Of a stretch of DNA of 64,000 nucleotides, positions 9,197 to 16,619 are shown one piece after another (positions within the stretch are counted from its first letter, which is position 1; every line of letters starts with the position of its first letter). Under the pieces are notes generated by a model that saw only the letters and a program-made list of their open reading frames with translations, searched no databases and had not been told where the DNA came from. The position numbers were made by a program, and so were the translations under genes. The stretch covers positions 3,227,501 to 3,291,500 of the forward strand of contig NC_011898.1 in assembly GCF_000022065.1 (NCBI RefSeq). The letters run 5' to 3'. This DNA comes from Ruminiclostridium cellulolyticum H10. GTDB lineage: Bacteria; Bacillota; Clostridia; Acetivibrionales; DSM-1351.

Positions 9197-9226
9197 ATGT
9201 TATCACTTGAAGTATATGGCTGTCAA
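9197..9226 (-). promoter_or_regulatory. Sigma-A promoter of the sugar ABC operon
   Basis: On the minus strand TTGACA (9226-9221) is separated by 18 bases from TAACAT (9202-9197). Transcription would start next to the TTTCGTTT repeats. Confidence 0.55.
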
Positions 9227-9344
9227 TACAATCATAAACATTCAACAAATTTATTTGCTTTTTATACATATTTTTGTGAGTATTATATAACACTTTTGAG
9301 TAATACTATTTTATCTTTTTTCATTTTTGTTCTTTTGATTATGT

Positions 9345-9373
9345 TTGATTTTAATGTACAAATCATTTATACT
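9345..9373 (+). promoter_or_regulatory. Sigma-A promoter of the DeoR regulator gene
   Basis: TTGATT (9345-9350), a 17-base spacer, TATACT (9368-9373), 36 bases before the regulator ATG. Confidence 0.55.
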
Positions 9374-9409
9374 CAAAGTAATTAATATTGTAAATAAGGA
9401 AGATCCGTA

Positions 9410-10192
9410 ATGTTTGCTATTGAGAGAATACGAATAATAAAAGCCTATTTAACAGAAAACAAACAGGTTGAAGTAAATCAGTTAAGTCAAATGCTTGGCG
9501 TTTCTGAAGTTACTATTAGACGCGACCTCGAAAAACTAGAGTCTGAGGGATTTCTTACTAGGACTCATGGAGGTGCAGTACTTGGCTCTATAAATGACAG
9601 TTCTTCAAGTAATTCTGATCCGAATGCTTTAATGGAATATTCTGAAATTGCTAATATCGCAATTCAGATGATCAATGACGGCGATATAATTATGCTTACA
9701 AACGGTGAAATTAATCTCGAAATTGCAAAACACCTAAATTCCAAGAACAGAGTAACAGTGCTTACCAATGACCTAAAGATAGCATCTCATATTATGGAAG
9801 ATCAGTCAGCAAAGGTAATTCTTTTAGGTGGGGACATTGACTATAATACGAAATCTGTATTTGGCTCACTGACAATCAGTAACCTGAATAACTTCTATGT
9901 GAATCATCTGTTTATCGAAATAGATGGTATTTCAAACACTCTTGACATATCTGTTTCAAATATTGATATGGCAACCTTTATAAAAGAAGCCGCAAAAAAT
10001 GCAAATGAACGAATTATCGTTTGTAAGTCCTCAGCATTTGAGAAAACATCTTTTTATAGAGCAGGACGATTAAAAGATTTATGTGATAAAGTGATCACAA
10101 ATAATACCTTGTCCGACCAATACAAAAACAATATTTTTAACGCTAATATACAGTTATTTACATCGATTTCTGTTATGGAAGGTAAAGTGTAA
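9410..10192 (+). CDS. DeoR/GlpR-family transcriptional regulator
   Basis: 260 residues. Residues about 1-60 form the DeoR winged helix-turn-helix with the family signature LGVSEVTIRRDLEKLESEGF and RTHGGAVL. The remainder is a DeoRC sugar-phosphate sensor domain (VTVLTNDLKIASHI, KVILLGGDID, HLFIEIDGIS). It most likely represses the divergent sugar importer and its own operon and is relieved by a phosphorylated sugar. AGGAAG lies 7 bases before the ATG. A sugar ATPase gene follows 36 bp downstream. Confidence 0.88.
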   Translation: MFAIERIRIIKAYLTENKQVEVNQLSQMLGVSEVTIRRDLEKLESEGFLTRTHGGAVLGSINDSSSSNSDPNALMEYSEIANIAIQMINDGDIIMLTNGEINLEIAKHLNSKNRVTVLTNDLKIASHIMEDQSAKVILLGGDIDYNTKSVFGSLTISNLNNFYVNHLFIEIDGISNTLDISVSNIDMATFIKEAAKNANERIIVCKSSAFEKTSFYRAGRLKDLCDKVITNNTLSDQYKNNIFNANIQLFTSISVMEGKV

Positions 10193-10228
10193 ATCAAAAA
10201 TAAGTCTTCTTATGCGGAGGTTTTTGAT

Positions 10229-11743
10229 ATGGGTGTTCCCAAGCTAGAAATCAGGAGAATAAATAAGTACTTTAGTGAATCTTTCTCTCTATGTAATGTT
10301 AGTTTAGATGTATTTCCCGGTGAAGTTCATGCTATAATTGGTGAAAATGGTTCCGGCAAATCTACGGTTACAAAAATAATAAGCGGGCTTATAAAACAAG
10401 ATAGCGGCTCGATATTTATTGACGGAAAGCCTGTCAGCTACAATAGTGTAAGCGGCGCTAGACAGAATGGCATTTACTGTGCGTGGCAGGATATAAATTT
10501 ATACCCAAACCTTACTGTCGCCGAAAACATTTATATGGACTACTCTTATTTGCTAAAGGGTCATTTTAATACTGTAAATCTTTACAAAATGTTTGATGCC
10601 TGCAGCATTGTTTTTAAGGAGTTTAATATTAATATCGATATAACGGCCAGGATCAGCCAATTAGGCTATGCTCAAAAGCAAATAGTTGAGCTGATAAAGG
10701 CTTATATTTCAAATGCCCAAATTGTAATATTTGATGAACCTTCTTCAACCTTAACGGAACCCGAAAAAGCCATTCTCTATAAAATAATAAATACTCTAAA
10801 GGCCAAAAACACCGCTATTTTCTATATAACACATCTAGTTGATGAGATAGAGTTGATATCCGATAGGTTTACTGTCATGTATCAGGGCAAAGTAGTAGGA
10901 ACCCAAACTGTCAGCGAAACAGCAAAAGAAGATGTTATAAAGCTGTTATCAGTCCCGATAGAAAAACTAAGATATCCTAAGCTTAACATTCCACTTGGAA
11001 AAGTAGTCATGTCTGTTAAAAACTTGTGCTCTGCAAATTTATTAAGTTCAATAAACTTCGATTTACATAAATCAGAAATATTAGGTATAACAGGCCTAAT
11101 GGGTTCCGGCAGATCGTTACTCGCGAAGTGTCTCTATGGCTTAACTCCTATAAAGAACGGAACCATCGAAATCGACGGACAAGTCCAAACTATTAACGAT
11201 CCCAATGATGCCTTTAGAAATGGAATAGCATTTTTACCCGAAGATAGAACAGATAGCTCGATATTTTCTTATCTCAATCTTGAAAACAATGTAACGGTAT
11301 CAGCACTTAAAAGATTTGAGCAATACAAATATTTGCACAATGAAATTATGACCAGTGTCACTGATTCGTATATAAAAAAGCTTAGCATAAGACCGGGTAA
11401 TCTTGACGACCTATTGAAGAACTATAGCGGCGGAAATCAGCAAAAAGCTGCTGTTGCACGTTGGATTATGACAAGATCAAAGATTTATATACTTGATGAA
11501 CCAACACGTGGAATTGATGTAGCATCTAAGGTTGATATTTATAACTGTATGCTGGATCTGGTTTCAAAGGGTGCATCTATTATCCTAATTTCCTCAGACA
11601 TCGAAGAAATACTGGGAATGTGCGATAGGATTCTTGTACTTGCAGAAGGTAATATAACTGGGGAATTCCAACGAAGCGAAGCAACAAAAGAAGCCATAAT
11701 GTATGAAGCTATAATAAACTGTCCTGAACGGTACTTGGGTTGA
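10229..11743 (+). CDS. Second sugar ABC ATPase (RbsA type) with IS-altered C terminus
   Basis: 504 residues, twin ABC domains: GENGSGKST and IVIFDEPSSTLTEPE in the first, GLMGSGRSL, YSGGNQQKAAVARW and [13 protein letters not shown] in the second. No permease or binding protein is encoded next to it; it may share partners with the divergent importer or be an orphan. The last seven codons and the stop come from IS481 copy B: the IS end reads CPERYLG-stop. Removing the IS gives EAIINNS-stop, so only two native residues were lost. RBS GCGGAGG precedes the ATG. Confidence 0.88.
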   Translation: MGVPKLEIRRINKYFSESFSLCNVSLDVFPGEVHAIIGENGSGKSTVTKIISGLIKQDSGSIFIDGKPVSYNSVSGARQNGIYCAWQDINLYPNLTVAENIYMDYSYLLKGHFNTVNLYKMFDACSIVFKEFNINIDITARISQLGYAQKQIVELIKAYISNAQIVIFDEPSSTLTEPEKAILYKIINTLKAKNTAIFYITHLVDEIELISDRFTVMYQGKVVGTQTVSETAKEDVIKLLSVPIEKLRYPKLNIPLGKVVMSVKNLCSANLLSSINFDLHKSEILGITGLMGSGRSLLAKCLYGLTPIKNGTIEIDGQVQTINDPNDAFRNGIAFLPEDRTDSSIFSYLNLENNVTVSALKRFEQYKYLHNEIMTSVTDSYIKKLSIRPGNLDDLLKNYSGGNQQKAAVARWIMTRSKIYILDEPTRGIDVASKVDIYNCMLDLVSKGASIILISSDIEEILGMCDRILVLAEGNITGEFQRSEATKEAIMYEAIINCPERYLG

Positions 11744-13012
11744 CACTCCTCTGGGAAATATTAAGTTTTGTTTATTCGGCACTTCCAATATGGAGGTGCC
11801 TTTCTATGTCAAACCGGCGCCTGGTCTGATATCTTTTTTGCCCTCATCGCCGGGCGGGCTAGACCCTACAAATTAACTCGCAGGATCATTCAGGAGCTTC
11901 TCTCGGGCAAGAGGCAAGCTGTCAAGAAATGTCTGCATCGGCGTCTTGCCTTTACACCTTTTCCCCTGATGTGTTCGCTCTTCGTTGTATTCCAGCATAT
12001 AAAAATCCAAATCCTCCTGCATTTGTTCAACTGATTTATACATTGTCCTTCGGAATGCGGGTTTATAAAATTCATTCAGAATTGTTTGGTTAAAACGCTC
12101 GCATATACCGTTTGTTTGAGGGCTTTTAGCCTTTGTCATTGTGTGCTCAATGTCGTTCATCTGCAGAAATAACTCATACAAGTGTTTCTCAGGTGCTCCA
12201 CAGTACTCCGTTCCTCTGTCTGTGAGTACTCTCATTATCGGTATCATATGATTCTCAAAGAACGGTAAGACTCTGTCATTTAATATATCTGCTGCTGTTA
12301 CTGGTACCTTGGCTGTATATAATTTTGCGAATCCCACTGCCGAATAAGTATCTATGGCAGTTTGCTGATATATACGTCCAACACCTTTGATATAGCCCAC
12401 ATAGAAAGTGTCCTGTGCCAGCAAATATCCCGGGTGCTGGGTATCTATCTCGTCTATGGATATATTCTTTTCCTGCTGTGCCTTTTCCAGAGCAGCGAGC
12501 TGATCTTCAGTGTAAAGTATGCCTTCCTTGGCAGCCTTTTCTTCAAGCTTTTTGAGTCTCTTGTCAAAGGTTTCTATATTATATCTCTGCCAGATTGATC
12601 TTACCCCTCCGGCTGATACAAGAACTCCTTGTTTTCTCAGTTCGTTACTTGCCCTGAGCTGCCCGTATGCCGGCTTTTCATATGCTATTCTTAATACGGC
12701 TTCCTCAGTTTCTGGAGCAACCCTGTTTTTCATACAAGGCTTTCTTCTGGTCTTGTCCTTTAATCCTTCCAGACCATTTTCCTCGTAAGCTTTCTTAATA
12801 TCATAGAAGTGCTGTCTGCTGACTCCATGAATTTTACATGCTTCACTTACGTTTTGAAGATATTCGGCCAACTCAATCAGGCTCATTTTGTTTTTAACTA
12901 TACGATCTTGTGCTGTCATAATTGAAATCTCCTCCTACAATTTAATTATTGTCCAGAGGAGATATTGCCCAACATTATTCAGATACTGTCAAGTGAAGTC
13001 AATTCTCTAGCA
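11720..13012 (-). mobile_element. IS481-type insertion sequence, copy B
   Basis: 1293 bp, same as copy A but inverted. Flanked by the 7-bp duplication AATAAAC (11713-11719 and 13013-13019). Inserted in the penultimate codons of the second sugar ATPase gene. Confidence 0.9.
11873..12919 (-). CDS. IS481-type DDE transposase, copy B
   Basis: 348 residues, identical in sequence to the copy A transposase, with D170, D234 and E274. Start follows TAGGAGGAG on the minus strand. Intact and probably functional. Confidence 0.9.
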   Translation of the reverse strand: MTAQDRIVKNKMSLIELAEYLQNVSEACKIHGVSRQHFYDIKKAYEENGLEGLKDKTRRKPCMKNRVAPETEEAVLRIAYEKPAYGQLRASNELRKQGVLVSAGGVRSIWQRYNIETFDKRLKKLEEKAAKEGILYTEDQLAALEKAQQEKNISIDEIDTQHPGYLLAQDTFYVGYIKGVGRIYQQTAIDTYSAVGFAKLYTAKVPVTAADILNDRVLPFFENHMIPIMRVLTDRGTEYCGAPEKHLYELFLQMNDIEHTMTKAKSPQTNGICERFNQTILNEFYKPAFRRTMYKSVEQMQEDLDFYMLEYNEERTHQGKRCKGKTPMQTFLDSLPLAREKLLNDPAS

Positions 13013-13286
13013 AATAAACAACTCTTAGAAGTAACAAGTAGTTTTTTAGCGACGGATGCTTACTGCGTAAAGTATTATAACGTATTTCGACGAAAAAGCG
13101 AGGGGTTTTTTCCCCTCGCTTTTTTAGCAGCAATCAATATATACTTTTTGAAGTATCTTACCCCAGTAGCTCCTCGAGCTCATAAAGCAGCTTTTCAAAT
13201 ACCTTTAACGCATCCTCGATAGGCTTTGGAGTTGACAGGTCCACACCGATTTGGAATATTCTCTCCATTTTTAAGCTTTGATTGAT
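13013..13286. other. Tail of the second sugar ATPase transcript and downstream spacer
   Basis: After the IS, the displaced native end (NNS codons and TAG at 13020-13028) is followed by the strong terminator at 13093-13125. The rest up to the IS110 relic shows a minus-strand 35-codon tail ending at about 13159 that I cannot assign. Confidence 0.4.
13093..13125 (+). terminator. Rho-independent terminator of the DeoR-ATPase operon
   Basis: AAAAAGCGAGGGG (13093-13105) pairs perfectly with CCCCTCGCTTTTT (13112-13124) around a six-T loop and runs into a T-tract. The symmetry means it could work in both directions. Confidence 0.9.
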
Positions 13287-13440
13287 TACCACGGTCTATT
13301 TTCAAAGCTGATTTCTCCCATTTTATCCATCCAACAGTCAATAATGACTGTGAAGTGCATGTCTTTATACATATCAATTCCGATAAAGCAGGTATTTCTT
13401 TTTTTGTATATTCTTATCTCCTCCTCATTTTTCGTCTCCT
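13286..13440 (-). pseudogene. N-terminal remnant of an IS110-family transposase
   Basis: The minus-strand frame contains FIGIDMYKDMHFTVIIDCW and MGEISFENRP, the start of the DEDD (RuvC-like) domain of IS110 transposases, where the first catalytic aspartate is in GID. It stops after about 50 codons and no downstream domain is present. The start codon region is damaged. It is unrelated in sequence to the full IS110 copy at 25-26 kb. Confidence 0.6.
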
Positions 13441-13640
13441 TCTCTCATAGCGGCAACCTCAATTTAAGAGCGTTAGATTAACCAGTTGACATACTTTCTG
13501 TCAGCAACTAAACCCTCTCAAGGGGACGGCAACCTATCTAATCCAAATGTGACAGATTACGTGATTTAAGGCTCACGAGCCATGATTCTGTTCTTCGTTG
13601 GGTAAACTTTTTACTATTTGTAAAAAGTGCTTTCAAAAAT
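13441..13640 (-). ncRNA. Hairpin-rich leader upstream of the IS110 remnant, possible bridge-RNA region
   Basis: No coding frame. Several local hairpins: 13487-13503 (TGACA/TGTCA), 13513-13525 (CCC TCTCAA GGGG), 13570-13581 (GGCTC/GAGCC) and 13606-13628 (ACTTTTTAC/GTAAAAAGT). IS110-group elements encode their bridge RNA in the non-coding end upstream of the transposase, which is where this lies. Assignment is by position and structure only. Confidence 0.3.
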
Positions 13641-13739
13641 ACAAATTTTAATTGTGTGTGATGTTAACTCTGGTGAGAAGTGATTGCAAGTAGATTCTGC
13701 GAAAGACACAAAACAAAAAACAGAGAAGAAAAACGATAT

Positions 13740-13890
13740 CAACGTGCCTTGAGTAGACAAAAATGATGTCGTGAAGACATACTGGTTCCTTGGCGGAGGG
13801 GTATTTTTCTCAAAAACGGGTTATAATGATCCGCTTTTTGAAATCTTAACCTCCGCTCTTTATGATCAGAAGTATATCATTTTTGTCAGG
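13740..13890. repeat. Nested palindromic element, related copy at 34674
   Basis: Outer arms GACAAAAATGAT (13756-13767) and ATCATTTTTGTC (13876-13887) are perfect complements; inside them GCGGAGG (13793-13799) pairs with CCTCCGC (13850-13856), and further in CAAAAACGG faces CCGCTTTTTG (13831-13840). The left shoulder CAACGTGCCTTGAGTAGACA resembles 34674 onward. Could be a MITE-like element or a structured RNA. Confidence 0.45.
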
Positions 13891-14074
13891 CACTTTGAAG
13901 TGCTGCTACAACTTTACCAGTAAGTAAAAATTGTGCGCAATAAAACTTTCAAACATATTGTGGTTTGAGAGCTTTATTCTGAACAATTTATAATCTAGTG
14001 ACCTTTCCCTGATAAATTAGACACAAAGAATGGCGAGATTTCTCCGTTTTTCTTTGTATCTTGTTAAATTTTAT

Positions 14075-14427
14075 TTAAGCCGCTTTGTTTTGCTTTTCGA
14101 ATTCCACAGGTGACTTATAGCCAAGCTTTGAATGTAATCGTATCCGATTATAAAAGACTTCAATATATTCAAAGATAGCCAGACGGGCCTCAGCCCTTGT
14201 TTTGAACCTTGTTAAGTAAATAAGCTCCGTTTTAAGAGTACCAAAGAATGATTCCATACAAGCATTGTCGTAACAGTTACCCTTACGGCTCATACTTGCT
14301 GTGAAACCATTGCTGTTCAGCACTTTCTGGTATTCCTTGCTGGCATACTGAACCCCTCTGTCGGAATGATGAATAACCCCTTTGGGATGTCTTTGGCGAC
14401 CTATAGCTTGCTTTAAAGCATCTATAC
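14075..14427 (-). pseudogene. IS3 orfB, 3' part cut off by IS481
   Basis: C-terminal third of the IS3 transposase: the frame holds SRKGNCYDNACMESFFGTLK with the catalytic glutamate, and RIRLHSKLGYKSPVEFEKQN at the end. It joins in frame to the N-terminal part (15721-16187) if the IS481 copy and one TCTATAC duplication are removed (…KQLCIDA-LKQAIGRQR…). Confidence 0.85.
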
Positions 14428-15720
14428 TGTCCTGAACGGTACTTGGGTTGACACTCCTCTGGGAAATATTAAGTTTTGTTTATTCGGCACTTCCAATATG
14501 GAGGTGCCTTTCTATGTCAAACCGGCGCCTGGTCTGATATCTTTTTTGCCCTCATCGCCGGGCGGGCTAGACCCTACAAATTAACTCGCAGGATCATTCA
14601 GGAGCTTCTCTCGGGCAAGAGGCAAGCTGTCAAGAAATGTCTGCATCGGCGTCTTGCCTTTACACCTTTTCCCCTGATGTGTTCGCTCTTCGTTGTATTC
14701 CAGCATATAAAAATCCAAATCCTCCTGCATTTGTTCAACTGATTTATACATTGTCCTTCGGAATGCGGGTTTATAAAATTCATTCAGAATTGTTTGGTTA
14801 AAACGCTCGCATATACCGTTTGTTTGAGGGCTTTTAGCCTTTGTCATTGTGTGCTCAATGTCGTTCATCTGCAGAAATAACTCATACAAGTGTTTCTCAG
14901 GTGCTCCACAGTACTCCGTTCCTCTGTCTGTGAGTACTCTCATTATCGGTATCATATGATTCTCAAAGAACGGTAAGACTCTGTCATTTAATATATCTGC
15001 TGCTGTTACTGGTACCTTGGCTGTATATAATTTTGCGAATCCCACTGCCGAATAAGTATCTATGGCAGTTTGCTGATATATACGTCCAACACCTTTGATA
15101 TAGCCCACATAGAAAGTGTCCTGTGCCAGCAAATATCCCGGGTGCTGGGTATCTATCTCGTCTATGGATATATTCTTTTCCTGCTGTGCCTTTTCCAGAG
15201 CAGCGAGCTGATCTTCAGTGTAAAGTATGCCTTCCTTGGCAGCCTTTTCTTCAAGCTTTTTGAGTCTCTTGTCAAAGGTTTCTATATTATATCTCTGCCA
15301 GATTGATCTTACCCCTCCGGCTGATACAAGAACTCCTTGTTTTCTCAGTTCGTTACTTGCCCTGAGCTGCCCGTATGCCGGCTTTTCATATGCTATTCTT
15401 AATACGGCTTCCTCAGTTTCTGGAGCAACCCTGTTTTTCATACAAGGCTTTCTTCTGGTCTTGTCCTTTAATCCTTCCAGACCATTTTCCTCGTAAGCTT
15501 TCTTAATATCATAGAAGTGCTGTCTGCTGACTCCATGAATTTTACATGCTTCACTTACGTTTTGAAGATATTCGGCCAACTCAATCAGGCTCATTTTGTT
15601 TTTAACTATACGATCTTGTGCTGTCATAATTGAAATCTCCTCCTACAATTTAATTATTGTCCAGAGGAGATATTGCCCAACATTATTCAGATACTGTCAA
15701 GTGAAGTCAATTCTCTAGCA
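14428..15720 (-). mobile_element. IS481-type insertion sequence, copy C
   Basis: 1293 bp, flanked by the 7-bp duplication TCTATAC (14421-14427, 15721-15727). Inserted into orfB of the IS3 element, so it is younger than that element. Confidence 0.92.
14581..15627 (-). CDS. IS481-type DDE transposase, copy C
   Basis: Identical 348-residue transposase to copies A, B and D, with intact DDE residues and ribosome binding site. Confidence 0.9.
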   Translation of the reverse strand: MTAQDRIVKNKMSLIELAEYLQNVSEACKIHGVSRQHFYDIKKAYEENGLEGLKDKTRRKPCMKNRVAPETEEAVLRIAYEKPAYGQLRASNELRKQGVLVSAGGVRSIWQRYNIETFDKRLKKLEEKAAKEGILYTEDQLAALEKAQQEKNISIDEIDTQHPGYLLAQDTFYVGYIKGVGRIYQQTAIDTYSAVGFAKLYTAKVPVTAADILNDRVLPFFENHMIPIMRVLTDRGTEYCGAPEKHLYELFLQMNDIEHTMTKAKSPQTNGICERFNQTILNEFYKPAFRRTMYKSVEQMQEDLDFYMLEYNEERTHQGKRCKGKTPMQTFLDSLPLAREKLLNDPAS

Positions 15721-16187
15721 TCTATACAAAGCTGTTTTGTCATAGTACTATCCATTGCCCATCCAACAACTTTTCTGTTATAGAGATCAATAATGGCAGC
15801 CAAGTAGAGCCAACCTTCATCTGTTGGTATATAAGTAATATCTGCAACCCAGATTTGATTAGGCTTATAAGCTGTAAAGTCCTGATTTAGGATATTATCT
15901 GCAACTGGGTAATTGTGATTTGAATTAGTTGTAGCCTTAAATTTCTTCCTGGTTTTAGCAGCAATATTATTTTCCTTCATCAGTTTGGCTATACGATTTT
16001 TGCCACATTTTATGCCTTCATTCTTTAAGGCATTGGTTACTCGGGGGCTTCCGTAAGTTTCGCGGGATACCTTGTGAATTCTTCTGATTTTCTCAAGGAG
16101 TTCTGTATTCCTTTTCTTACGTAAGCTTTCAGGTCTTTTAACCCAAGCATAATAACCGCTTCGAGATATATTTAATAGTCGGCACAT
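15721..16187 (-). pseudogene. IS3 orfB, 5' part
   Basis: Encodes LLNISRSGYYAWVKRP, the HTH_21 block RETYGSPRVTNALKNEGIKC, and the first catalytic aspartate in QIWVADITYIPTDEGWLYLA. It is normally made as an OrfAB fusion by -1 frameshifting from orfA (the open frame extends upstream of the ATG to about 16240, overlapping orfA). Interrupted by IS481 at the codons for IDA. Confidence 0.85.
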
Positions 16188-16234
16188 CTTCTCAACAGGG
16201 AATTTGAAGCGGTATTCGTGAATGATAGGATATA

Positions 16235-16534
16235 TTATTTCCGGTCTTTCGCGAAGATTGCCGTTACTTTTTTTAGTAATTCATTCTCCATCTCAAGGTC
16301 TGCAACACGCTTCTTAAGTTTCCTGAGTTCTTCATCTTCAGGTCTTAGATTGCCGCTACCTGGGAAAGCATTCTCTTTATGAGTTTTGTACTGGTCAATC
16401 CATTTGTATAGGGTGTTTTCGTGGATTCCAATGTCATTAGCCACACTTGATACACTTTTACCTTGCTCTGTAACAAGACGGACAGCTTGTTCTTTAAAAT
16501 TACTATCATAACGTTTCATGATGGGTACCTCCAA
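16235..16534 (-). CDS. IS3-family OrfA
   Basis: 99 residues: an HTH domain (YDSNFKEQAVRLVTEQGKSV, SVANDIGIHENTLYKWIDQY) and a leucine-zipper tail (LRKLKKRVADLEMENELLKK). It binds the IS ends and provides the N terminus of the frameshifted transposase. Intact itself, although its partner orfB is interrupted. Confidence 0.88.
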   Translation of the reverse strand: MEVPIMKRYDSNFKEQAVRLVTEQGKSVSSVANDIGIHENTLYKWIDQYKTHKENAFPGSGNLRPEDEELRKLKKRVADLEMENELLKKVTAIFAKDRK

Positions 16535-16619
16535 CTGGTTTTATTATACCAGCCATTCGGTGTGTCCATCAAATCGGGGTAAGGTCATAGCTATCATTCA
16601 AAGTACATCTTATTTTTCA

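Larger units (their letters stand above)
13999..16587 (-). mobile_element. IS3-family element interrupted by IS481 copy C
   Basis: Terminal inverted repeats start TGACCTTWCCCYGAT at 13999 and at 16587 read inward, with a 3-bp target duplication TAG on both sides (13996-13998, 16588-16590). Without the nested IS481 (14428-15720 plus 7 bp) the element is 1289 bp with orfA and orfB in the usual arrangement. Confidence 0.85.

Noticed and set aside
12965-13222. Frame reading out of IS481 copy B beginning MPNIIQILSSEV
   Set aside because: It is only the IS end read-through also seen at copies A, C and D; beyond the IS the sequence is the terminator region, not a gene.
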